In this document: positions 20,700-30,862 of the stretch, in pieces | How the letters are laid out: every line of letters begins with the position of its first letter | How positions within the stretch are numbered: the first letter of the stretch is position 1 | Origin: Conus ventricosus | Lineage: Eukaryota; Mollusca; Gastropoda; Neogastropoda; Conidae | Assembly (NCBI GenBank): GCA_018398815.1 | Contig: CM031620.1 | Location: 60,266,611-60,330,610 of the forward strand | Reading direction: 5' to 3' | Length of the DNA stretch: 64,000 nucleotides | Notes under the pieces: generated by a model | Told to the model about the DNA's origin: nothing | Seen by the model: the letters and a program-made list of their open reading frames with translations, nothing else | Database searches by the model: none | Made by a program: the position numbers and the translations under genes

Positions 20700-21526
20700 A
20701 CACCATGCGTGCAATAGATAACAACAAAACGTCATCAGTTGGATTAGATGCTGTTTCAAATAGAATGCTAAAACATCTGCCAGAGAACCGTCTCCGCTTT
20801 GTATTAAAAAAAAAGGTTCCAAAAGATTTGGACGGATGGTACTATGCCAGTCATTTGAAAGTAGTGAGTAATTATTTCGATTGTAAAACGCGGTAAGTCT
20901 GCCACAAACATTAATAATTACCGACCCGTAGTTCTGACTTCTCATGTTGCAAAACTTATGGAAAAAATTGTAGTAAATAGACTTACTTGTTTTTTGTGAT
21001 AAAGATAATGTGATACCTAGTAATCAAGCAGGCTTTAGGAAGTAATTAAGCAGGCTTTAGGAAAGGAAGATCAACAAATGATCACGTCGTCAAATTAACA
21101 ACACAAATAAAGTATTAATTTGCTAGACGAAAGAGCGTCCAAACAGCATTTTTTTTTTATATTAAACAAGCCTTTGATAGTGTGTGGCATTCAAGACTAT
21201 TGTATAAATAAAAGACGATTGGCATATCTGTTAATTTCTACAACTACATCAAAGAATTTCAATCTCAGAGAAGTTTACAATTCAGAGTAGAAAACACCAA
21301 TTCCAGTGTTAAATCATTGCAAATGGGTATTCCTCGAGGTTCTGTTATAACGCCTGTGTTATTTCATATATTGCTGTTTGATCTTCCAAAACACATGACT
21401 AAAAATGCTACAGTTGTGCAGTATGCCGATGATCTGTGCATGTGGATTAATGCCTGGCTAAGAAAAAAATACACTAAGAAGATCAATAAAGTACTACCAA
21501 AAACTTTATCAGGTGGAGCTCGATAA
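20700..21526 (+). pseudogene. LINE ORF2: reverse transcriptase core
   Basis: RT blocks in order with frame changes: NNKTSSVGLDAVSNRMLKHL, NNYRPVVLTSHVAKLMEKIV (about 20,910), NQAGFRK (about 21,025), IKQAFDSVWHSRLL (motif A, first Asp substituted by the IKQ context), GIPRGSVITPVLF (21,323) and QYADDLCMW (21,418-21,444) with both catalytic aspartates of motif C intact. A 24-bp tandem duplication (AAGCAGGCTTTAGGAA twice, about 21,025-21,065) breaks the frame. Confidence 0.88.
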
Positions 21527-21598
21527 TCTTAGCAGGCACTTCTTTATGAATGGTCTGAAACTTTCCAAAGAAAAATAATGTTGTTATTATTCAACAAT

Positions 21599-22262
21599 GG
21601 AGTTGCTCCCACTGATTTGCCATCTCTTAATGTTGATGGGATGGCACTTTTATTGCGTACACATGGTAAAATTCTTAGGTGTTCAGAAGAAAAAGAAACA
21701 CCTGAAGGTGCTGGGGAGGACCCAGAGAAGCACTGTCTTCACCTGCCTTTAGAGCAGTCCTGTACCACCCTTGGAGGCCTGCGCTGTGTTGACGATGGGT
21801 ACAGGCACGCGCAGGACACTCCATTAAGATATCAAGGGACATAACTGCTCCTGAACAGAGGTAAATCAGACTGCAGGATGCAACTCATAACAGCCTTAAA
21901 ATAGCATCCCCCATGGGTGTACCAGTCCGTATTTCATGACTGCAGAGCCCACCGGCAAAAGACACCACCCTCCAGCTGCCGAGCACACCCCACAGACCCA
22001 ACCACCCATGCCCACGGACAGATGAAGACGGTGCCACTCCAGACACAGCCAAGCTTTCGCCATACGGTCTTATGTGCCCTCAAGAGAGAATCCAAAGTTG
22101 TAGTCTTTCCCACTGTCAACAGGACTTTCCCTGTGGTCAGTGGGTCTTTCCTCACCGTCACTGGACCTTTCTCCAGGGAGTTGCTCCCACTGATTTGCCA
22201 TCTCTTAATATTGATGGGATGGCACTTTAATGCGTACACATGGTAAAATTCTTAGGTGTTCA
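21599..22262 (+). repeat. 491-bp insertion flanked by 86-bp direct repeats
   Basis: 21,599-21,685 and 22,177-22,262 are nearly identical (GTTGCTCCCACTGATTTGCC through GGTAAAATTCTTAGGTGTTC), differing at about one substitution and one or two bases of indel. The enclosed 21,686-22,176 is not LINE-like: it holds CTGAAGGTGCTGGGGAGGAC at the left and imperfect repeats of GTC-CTTTCC at the right. The flanking repeat is LINE sequence (the segment just before KFLGV), so the insert split the ORF together with a local duplication. Confidence 0.88.
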
Positions 22263-22932
22263 TTTCATAATCAAGCTAACATGGAATTTTCATATCAAAT
22301 ATCTCTTAACGCAAGAAAGAGCTTACATTAAAATATTGGGCAAACAAAGCTGGTGTCATGATATAAAGACGTTTAAGCACTTTGCTACATCACTAATCCG
22401 TTCTAAGTTATCATATGCTCAAGAGGCTTTCTTTTGTGCGCCGAAGCATGTGGTACAAAAATTGCAAAGTGTTGACAGCAAAGGTTTAAGATTATGCCTG
22501 GGAGTCCCAGTGCATGTATCTACAATTGGAACACACAGAGAAATCGATGTTTTACCATTAAATGAAGGTAGGAGACTCACTGTCGCAAAATGTGTTATGA
22601 ACTGTTCGAGCATGGTAGGTGTGAATGAAAAAGAAAGTTATGTAAAGCCAGAGTCTTGTTATCCAAAAAGAGCAAAAATGATATCCTCGTTATCCATCAT
22701 TCGATCTTATACTGAAAATTTGTCGAAGGAAACTGACGTGAATATGAATCACTGGCAAAGACCTCTTATACGGATACCATTCCAAATTGAGAACGAAACA
22801 GAGCGAAGTTCGGTCTTGATCACACTCATGCGAAAAAAGCTGATCAACCTTGCATCGTATCATATTCAGCAAAGATGCATTAGGAAAACAAATATCCTAA
22901 CCATCTTAAGGTGTTTACAGATGGCTCAGTAA
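22240..22932 (+). pseudogene. LINE ORF2: post-RT region
   Basis: Continuous 230-codon frame: KFLGVHFIIKLTWNFHIKYL (the conserved KFLG..D..L.W..H motif at the RT thumb), LIRSKLSYAQEAFFCAPKHV, LQSVDSKGLRLCLGVP (resembling the LQ..Q...LR...G motif between RT and RNase H). It ends where the frame shifts into RNase H. The length of the intact frame suggests a fairly young insertion. Confidence 0.85.
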
Positions 22933-23690
22933 CACAAAATAAGGAATCTGTGTGTGCTTTTGTTATTCCATCACTGAAAGAAGAAAAATCACATTCCATT
23001 GAAAAACATATATCTATATTCGTTGCTGAAATGATAGCTATACTAATGGCCTTGACATATCTAACTGACTTACTACAGACAATTTTTCAAGTGTTGTTCT
23101 GGGTAGATTCAATGTCAGTATTACAATCCATTAAGTTTTGCAAATCGAATTCCATAATTATATTTTATGTAAAAGATTATTTATCATTTAATTCATGTCT
23201 TGATATGTAAAGGAATTGACTTAACCTTCTTTTGGATTCCTTTACACTGTGGAATCTTGAGTAATGAACTCGCTGACAGATATGCATGAAAAGGAGCTAG
23301 AACTGAAATATGTTCACAACAACTTACTATATCCTTCACTTTACAAGAGTGTCATCAAATGTTAAGACAAAGGGCTTGGGACTGTTCTAGAAGTAGTACT
23401 AAGAACCTTAGTTCATATGTTAAAACACAAACTAGTCAACTTTTCAGTATTCGTTAGGTCAAAAGCATTCACAATCTGCAAATTCGTGATATACAGAAAT
23501 GTTGTTTCAACGGTTTGTCGACTAAAATTAGATGCTCTCAGAACTAAATATAATGCTTCGATAAAATGTGTATATGGCAAAACAAACAAATCAAGAGGCC
23601 ATGTTTTATTTGAGTGTGTGCATCTCAGGGCTTACTTACCATGTTTATCAGGTATGTCTTTGATTGATGTTTTTTTCTGCTATTAATCTT
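22911..23690 (+). pseudogene. LINE ORF2: RNase H domain and C-terminal Cys/His motif
   Basis: RNase H catalytic pattern present: VFTDGSVTQNK (first Asp, about 22,920), IFVAEMIAILMAL (Glu, about 23,027), LFWVDSMSVLQSI (second Asp, about 23,107), then after a frameshift FFWIPLHCGILSNELADRYA (His, about 23,231-23,290). Downstream CVYGKTNKSRGHVLFEC (23,567-23,617) is the terminal zinc-knuckle-like motif. RNase H in such elements degrades the RNA strand during target-primed reverse transcription (family knowledge). Confidence 0.88.
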
Positions 23691-23789
23691 GCTTTTAGAG
23701 TTACCTCCCTGTTTGTTACATAATCCGGTTAGGTATTAATATGATGTTGGCGGTCTTCGTGTGATTACATATACATACCACGTACGTGC

Positions 23790-23790
23790 A

Positions 23791-23860
<70 letters not shown>

Positions 23861-23881
23861 GCACACACGCATGTATCTAAG

Positions 23882-23919
<38 letters not shown>

Positions 23920-23933
23920 GTCTGTCTGTCTGT

Positions 23934-24003
<70 letters not shown>

Positions 24004-24055
24004 AATAAAACACGATTTTGTGAAAAGACGTAAAATGAAAATACTAAACACATAT

Positions 24056-24124
<69 letters not shown>

Positions 24125-24203
24125 AACACACACGCGCGCGCGCGCGCAAATAAGCACACTCACAGACAGAGAGACAGACAGACAGACAGACAGATAGACA
24201 GAG
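23790..24203. repeat. Compound (CA)n-(CT)n-(CA)n-(CAGA)n block
   Basis: CA run (23,792-23,855), CT runs with CTGT words (23,883-23,998), a short unique link, CA run (24,058-24,122), CG-rich words and a CAGA run (about 24,165-24,195). Confidence 0.96.
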
Positions 24204-26150
24204 AGAGACGACGTGTGGTGTGGAAGAAGAGGAATGCTGAAAGAGGTTGTACAATACATAGCCCACTACCTCCCCTCCCCAGCACAGCAGTCTGCCATGA
24301 TGAACCATGTCTGCCAATAGGCCTCCAAGGAAAGTGGTGGTGAAGGTTTGGGGGGTGGGGGGGGGGGAGAGATGTGAGGGAAATGATGCAGTTACGTCTA
24401 GCATGTGGGCCCCGCAGGGGGGGGGGGGGGGGGGGGGATATACAGAGCATGATGGAGCATCATACGCTGCCATTCCACTGCCATTACCACGCCACGGCGC
24501 TGTGTGACTCACGCTGAATGTTTGTGTCTGGTTCCGATTGACCACGACGTTGCAGTGTGACGTGACTTCAAGCTTGCTGTGTCTGGGCAAAGACTGTACG
24601 CCCGTAGGGCGAACTATCTTTGGTCTGGGGGCAACACTGCACACTGTTTTGTTCATTTCGTTTCTTGCCTGATGCTGACTGAACGCCAGAGTACTGTGGT
24701 ATAAAGTGTTATGCATGCTTGGTCGTTTTCTTGACTGCAGATGGATTGCCTTGTGATCAGGTTCGAACTTTATTCATACAGGTTTGTGAATGTAGTTCAG
24801 CACTGCAGTGCTGGGGTACCCAATCTTCAGCGCTGCAGCGCAGAGGTACTCGGTCTTCAGCGTTGCAGTACTGAGCCACCCAAACTACAGCACTGCAGTG
24901 CAGAGGTACCCAATCTTCAGCGCTGCAGTGCAGAGGTACCCAGTCTTCAGCGCTGCAGTACTGAGGCACCCAATCTTCAGCACTGCAGTGCAGAGGTACC
25001 CGGTCTTCAGCGCTGCAGTACTGAGGCACCTAATCTTTAGCACTGCGGAGCAGAGGTATCCAATCTTCACTGCGCTGCTGTGAAGATGTACCCAATCTTC
25101 AGCGCTGCAATACAGAAGAACCCAATCTTTAGCGCTGCAGTGCAGAGGTACCCAATCTTCAGTGCGCTGCTGTGAAGATGTACCCAATCTTCAGTGCTGC
25201 AGTACAGAAGAACCCAATCTTTAGCGCTGCAGTGCAGAGGTACCCAAGCTTCAGTGCTACAGTACAGAGGTACCCAATCTTCAGCGCTGCAGTGCAGAGG
25301 AACCCAATCCTCAGCGTTGCAGTGCAGAGGTACCTACTCTTCAGTGCTGCAGTGCAGAGATACCCTGTCTTCAGCACTGCAGTGCAAAGCTACCCAATCT
25401 TCAGCGCTGCTGTGCAGGGGTACCCAGTCTTAAACTCGTTGCTGTGCAGAGGTACCCAATCTTCAGCGTTGCAGTGCAGAGGTACTCAATCTTCAGCACT
25501 ACAGTGCGCAGGTACCAAGTCGTAAGCGCGCTGCTGCGCAGAGGTACCCAATCGTCAACGCTGCAATGCAGAGGTACCCAATCTTCAGTGCTGCAGTGCA
25601 TAGGTACCCTGTCTTCAGCGCTGCAGTGCAGAGGTACCCTATCTTCAGCGCTGCTGTGCAGGGGTACCCAGTCTTAAACACGTTGCTGTGCAGAGGTACC
25701 CAATCTTCAGTGCTGCAGTGCAGAGGTACCCAATCTTCAGCGCTGCAGTGCAGAGGTACCAAATCTTCAGCGCTTCAGTGCAGAGGTACCCAATCTTCAG
25801 CGCTGCAGTGCATAGGTACCAGTCTTCAGCGCTGCAATGCAGAGGTACCCAATCTTCAGCGCTGCGGTGCATAGGTACCCAATCTTCAGCGCTGCAGTGC
25901 AGAGGTACCCAATCTTCAGCGCTTCAGTGCAGAGGTACTCTATCTTCAGCGCTGCAGTGCAGAGGTACCCAGTCTTCAGCGCTGCAGTGCAGAGGTAACG
26001 CTCTGTTTCAAGCTGAACGTGAGTACGCAGTGCGTGTCATGGCTGAGGCCTGTTTCTGGTGCTTGATGCTTGTGTCTGGCATAACCTTGAGCCTTCCCAC
26101 ACAGTCTGACCCGCACTTTACACTGGTGCAGGCAGAATCCAGCAGTATGT
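24204..26150 (+). repeat. Module X, copy C (expanded)
   Basis: Begins GACGTGTGGTGTGGAAGAAG like copy B, contains the GCAGTTACGTCTAGCATGTG block shared with copy A after a G-run (24,416-24,437), then CGGCGCTGTGTGACTCACGC and ACTGAACGCCAGAGTAC, then about 40 units of the 30-bp minisatellite. The 3' end (26,010-26,150) resembles the sequence after the short array of copy B. It is 1.9 kb against 0.7 kb in copy B; the array accounts for most of the difference. Confidence 0.88.
24795..26000 (+). repeat. 30-bp minisatellite, long array (about 40 units), with higher-order pattern
   Basis: Units of CTTCAGCGCTGCAGTGCAGA plus GGTACCCAAT, nearly all with PstI and KpnI sites. Variant units recur in register: CAGTCTTAAACTCGTTGC at 25,425 and CAGTCTTAAACACGTTGC at 25,669 (244 bp, about 8 units apart), and GCGCTGCTGTGAAGATGTAC at about 25,072 and 25,164. 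Frames of up to 154 codons read AEVPNLQRCS or AVQRYPIFSA repeats on both strands because 30 is a multiple of 3; I do not regard them as genes. Confidence 0.96.
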
Positions 26151-26224
26151 AAAGGTGTAGCTGAATTTTAGAGCGTATATTAACTTATAAATGCAACGTC
26201 ATTCGTGATGTAGACTGTAAACTA

Positions 26225-26930
<706 letters not shown>

Positions 26931-26934
26931 ATTA

Positions 26935-27545
26935 AATTAGCGGAAACACAGACCCAAGTTAAACTTCGCCCGTGAGAGCTGAACGCACCATTAATCGAAT
27001 CTCACAGAGAAATAGTGGGGGGTTTGGGCTTGTAAAATAACAGGGGGGGGGGGGGGGGGGGGGGGTCTTTCAAAAACTAGAAAGCACACTATAGACTGAT
27101 TGAGAGGATCCATTTTTGTTTCAAATACTTTTTTTTACTGTATTTTGTTTTTATTATTTTCACTTGATGAGCGCGTCTAGCCGGAGTGGGGGGGTAGGTG
27201 AAGGGGGGGGGGGGGGCGGAGGGATGAGTGGGGGGGGGGGGTGTGTCTGGAAGGGAGAAGCCAGTTATGGTTAGTATCCTTGCATTTTGGTTTAAAAACA
27301 ACGGTACGCGATCAGCCATTTTGTTGCGCTGGGAGGAAAGGTGCAGGCCAAAACGTTAAATTTTCAAGAACACATCCAAAGGGAATCAAAACCAAATCAA
27401 TATGAGGGAGGGTCCCGCAAAAATCAAATCAATGCACGAGATCGTTAAGGCTTTTTCCCGCCTTTCATGGGGGCTGTCGGGGCAAACTTTTTTGACAAGA
27501 AAGGGTCGGGGCGTCATCCCAAATAAATTTCACAAAAAAAAAAAA
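26935..27545 (+). repeat. Module Y, copy C
   Basis: Starts AAACTTCGCCCGTGAGAG and ATCGAATCTCACAGAGAAA as in copies A and B, then a G-run (27,041-27,065), CACTATAGACTGATTGAGAG (also in copy B), two further G-runs (27,205-27,240), and a poorly preserved version of the right-hand block (ATCAAATCAATGCACGAGAT, AAGGCTTTTTCCCGCC). The A-run at 27,533-27,547 corresponds to the T/A-runs at the same place in A and B. Base quality seems to start falling here. Confidence 0.75.
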
Positions 27546-27689
27546 AAAGCGTGGGTTTGTAAGGAGGGTTTTCCCCCTTAAAATTCACTTTAGTGAGAAA
27601 TACACAGGTAGATGGCGAAAAGAATGTTTCTTCGTTTGGGTAGAGCTCAATAATTTTGAAAACAAAAAAAAAAGGTTTTGGGAAAGATT

Positions 27690-27870
27690 TCTCTCTCTCT
27701 CTTCTTCTTCTCTCTTTCTCTCTCTCTCTTCTCTTTTCTCTCTCTCTCTCTCTCTCTTTTACAACCCACACACCACACACACAACACACCCCACACACTT
27801 TCAGCACACACACACACACAACACACCACCCCACACACACCCCACAAACACCACAAAACACAAAACACGT
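27690..27870. repeat. (CT)n and broken (CA)n microsatellite
   Basis: CT run (27,690-27,760) then CA run with many missing bases (CACCACACACACAACACACC). The irregular breaks are unlike the clean CA runs to the left and suggest base-calling error. Confidence 0.9.
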
Positions 27871-28265
27871 GCGCGGCAATTTTTAATGACAACAAAAAAA
27901 AACCTTAAAAAACACTTCTAACAATAACTATTACGAGATGTTTTATACCACTTTATGTCAAAAAATTGGGAACGCGGAGTAGATGCATGGATGGCAAAAT
28001 TCTTAAACTCTCGGCTTCAGTAATAAAGACAGATCAATGTAATTTTTAAATTGTGATAGATAAAATTGTTTTATTTCGTCATATGTATTAACACCTTGTC
28101 AAAAGTGGCTTAATAACTTTAAATAACAGCGTATTGTGGTGCCCCTTTCGTTATTAAAAAAAGCCCTTTAAGCTTAACCACTTCTCCCCCTTCGGGGACT
28201 TTTTTTCGGGGTTTTTCAAATCTGTCCTTTATTCTAAAATCATCACCACAAAAAAAACAAGAAAC
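27871..28265. other. Unassigned AT-rich sequence
   Basis: No gene or clear repeat seen. Confidence 0.4.
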
Positions 28266-28870
28266 GTGACTTTTGGGGCATCTTCACAGCAACCCTTAAA
28301 AAATGGCTTTCCCCAAGGGTCCCTTTTAGGCCTCTTCTTCTCAGGTTACATCAACGACCTTCCCCAAAATGTGGATCTAAAGCGCCTTTTTGCGAGCATC
28401 ACAAATTTACACCCCCCGATGGTATTTCCCCTTTTCCAAAATTTGCAAAAAATATCAACGATCTTTTAAAATGGGTAGAACTGAAAAATTCACTTTGCCC
28501 CAAAAAAAAAACAAATTTTATTTCTTTACAAACCAAACAAAAAAGACAGAAAAACACCCGTGCTAGCCTCCTGTAACCTGGGGAAAAGTACTTTTGTACA
28601 AGTCCTCGCATCACAAAGTTTTTGGAATAATAGGCCTAATTGATGACAGTCTCAACTGGAATCCCCATACCTCTCTATACAAAAGACTTTCCCCTCTTTC
28701 GTAAAAAGTTATTTAGTAACCCCCAAACCCCAAAAACGTTGTTAGGCAAAATGTGTCGAATCTTTTTTATATAACATTCGCTTTGGGGCTTTGGGTTTTC
28801 TTCGCATTTCCCTGGGGGTTTTTCAACCTTGCCCTGGTCGGGGGGCTTGCGTTTGTCCTGTGTCTTTTAG
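28266..28870 (+). mobile_element. LINE reverse-transcriptase fragment, heavily decayed
   Basis: Weak but recognisable RT pieces: GFPQGSLLGLFFSGYINDLP (motif B2, cf. G-PQGS-LGP-LF---YINDL), then after frameshifts HKVFGIIGLIDDSLNWNPH, the thumb motif (cf. K-LG--IDD-L-W--H). Motif C (FADD) is not readable. It lacks RNase H and is probably related to the CR1-like group, as at 15.6 kb. Confidence 0.65.
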
Positions 28871-29516
28871 GGTTTGCTTGCGGGGGCATCAAATCAGCAG
28901 ATGGTTGTTGTGAACACTGCTAGGCCTGTTAGCCCGTTCTGATGGCCAACAATTTCGTTGGAATTGATGCCCCTGGGGGGTCCCCCTGCAAAAGGTTAAG
29001 TGGGGCCCAGACAAATAGTAACCCACCTTTTTTTTATTTGTTTCTGCCTTTCTTAAAGGGTCTTTTTTTTTCTTCGTCTCCCTTCAAGTCTTCTTTCCAC
29101 ACTCCTTTTCTCTCTGTGGTCTCCTTAAGATCCGCCGCGTTGGCCTGCGGTGCCCTGTGTCGGAGGGGGATGAGATCCTGGTGATTGGAGGGCCAGCGCT
29201 CTCAACACATCATTTTGGGCTCGGACCTCTCCTAGACAGGAGTACACCTTGGCCCGGGTGTACTAATGGGCTCCCCTTCTTGGGGCTGGGTCAAAACAGG
29301 CATTTCTCCGGCTGGCCAAGATAACCCCTGTAGTGCTCAGCTCTCTGTTCCCGGGAGTTGGCATGATCAGGGGGGATAGGGTTGGTGGGTTTTTTGTCTG
29401 TTGTATATCTCTCCTGAACCCCTGGAAGGGGTCAAGATAGTGATTCTTGGCCCTGGCCCCTTAGTTGGACTCCAAGGTGGGTGGGTAAGGGAGGGATGAA
29501 ATATAATAAAATACAC

Positions 29517-30780
29517 ATGGCTTTTTCAAAAAACTACCCCCCAAAAGGAAGAGGAGGCAGCATCCCCTTTTCAGAGGACTTTCAAACAGACAGCGATTTG
29601 ATACTGTGGTACGACAGAAGACAGGTTTCTGGGCTTCCTGGCTCGTGAGGGAAGGGACGGAGCAGGAAAGACCCCTTTCATCTCTGAGCCCTTTTGCCAT
29701 CCAAAAGGGCTTTAAAGGTTAGCAGGTGACCTCAGTCAGTCAAAAGGTTGAGGAATGGCTCATTTCTAATTCAATGTCGATCTAAAAAGCAATCTGAACA
29801 CTGTTGAGAGCAACAAAGATATGGACAGGGAGATCAGGGTGACTCCTCATAAACAGTTAAATTCGTCAAAAGGTGTGATTCGCTGCAGAGATCTATCAGG
29901 GGTCTCAGGGGCAGAATACAAGACGGAACTGGCGCCCCAAGGTGTTGACGGAGGTGCGCAGGGTGACGGAAAAGAAAGGTTCAGGGGAGAGTGGCCCACC
30001 AACCCCCTCTTTCTGACGTTCTGCAACCCTGTGCTGCCTCCGGTCATCAAGTCGGTTACCTAAAGGTTCATGTTCGCTGTATGGGGCCGCCCCCTTTAAA
30101 GGTTTTTCAGATGCAGAGGTTTGGCCATGTCAAGAGACCGCTGTTCTGGGCAGGAGGTGTGCGGTATTTGCTGGCAAGGCAACCCATGATGGGGCCGTGT
30201 AAAGATCCGGCACATTGTGCAAACTGCGGTGGCGCCTCCCCCCTCTTCACGAAATTGTCCTCTGTGGATTCAGGAATCTGCAATACAAAGAGTTAAGACA
30301 AAAAAGAAGATCCCCTTTTTTTTGAACCCCGCAAGCGGTTGTGGGCAGTCCAGAGGGCCACAGCATCTTCATATGCTCAGCCGTAAAGAAAATTCCCCCA
30401 CTCGGTCGTCTGCTGCCAGACTGATGAATTTATCTTTCAAAGACACTGCAAGGAGAACTGTCAGCTCTGGTGGAAGCAGGTCCACCACCTCCCAACCACA
30501 GTGAATGCCCCTGGTGGAGGCAAAAAATCCGCCACCCTCAGACTGCCCAGCGTCTACAACATCTGCTGCTGGGCAGATTAATAAAACCAGCACCGCAACT
30601 CGAATTCCTCTGTCCAGTGCCCGTGGGGGCAAGGGAGTTCAACCCAGTGTGGAGATGGTGGAGATGAGGAAAAAATCCTCCACCATCTCCCAAATCCAGA
30701 CCTCCACCATCTCCAAACCCAGGCCTTTGTCCCCTGCGGGCAAGTCTGCCAGCAGGTCCAAAGGCCACCACGTCCAGTGA
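29517..30780 (+). pseudogene. LINE ORF1, gag-like with zinc knuckles (frameshifted)
   Basis: Reading across frames from an ATG at 29,517: a region with VTPHKQLNSSKGVIRCRDL (about 29,840-29,900), ELAPQGVTEV (about 29,930), LTFCNPVLPPVIK, then at about 30,060-30,300 the knuckle region with QRFGHV, CSGQEVCGICWQGN, and CANCGG followed by NCPLW. The spacing fits three CCHC-type knuckles, although several Cys codons are displaced by frameshifts. Downstream is a Ser/Thr/Pro-rich tail to about 30,780. ORF1 proteins of this kind bind the element RNA (family knowledge). It lies about 80 bp upstream of ORF2. Confidence 0.8.
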
Positions 30781-30862
30781 AACTAACTAATAAATTTGCC
30801 CCATTAGATGCGGACGTTGAAGAGGAGAGGGACCTGATTTCTCTCCTTTTCGCCTCTGCAGA

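Larger units (their letters stand above)
19985..23700 (+). mobile_element. LINE with RT and RNase H (I superfamily), decayed
   Basis: Roughly 3.7 kb covering the end of the endonuclease-RT linker, RT, thumb, RNase H and the C-terminal Cys/His motif. Inactivated by many stops and frameshifts and by a 491-bp insertion (21,686-22,176). RNase H downstream of RT is characteristic of I, Nimb, R1, LOA and related LINE clades; clade assignment needs a phylogeny. It sits right after module Y copy B and ends just before a CA microsatellite and module X copy C. ORF1 and the endonuclease catalytic core are not visible. Confidence 0.9.

Noticed and set aside
21917..22246. 109-codon frame in the 491-bp insert as an independent gene
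   Set aside because: It runs out of the insert into the duplicated LINE segment and has no recognisable domain.
24740..26152. Overlapping frames reading RCSAEVPNLQ or AVQRYPIFSA repeats as a repetitive secreted or structural protein
   Set aside because: Open on both strands and in several phases because the unit is 30 bp without stops; no signal peptide, and the frames do not start or end at conserved places.
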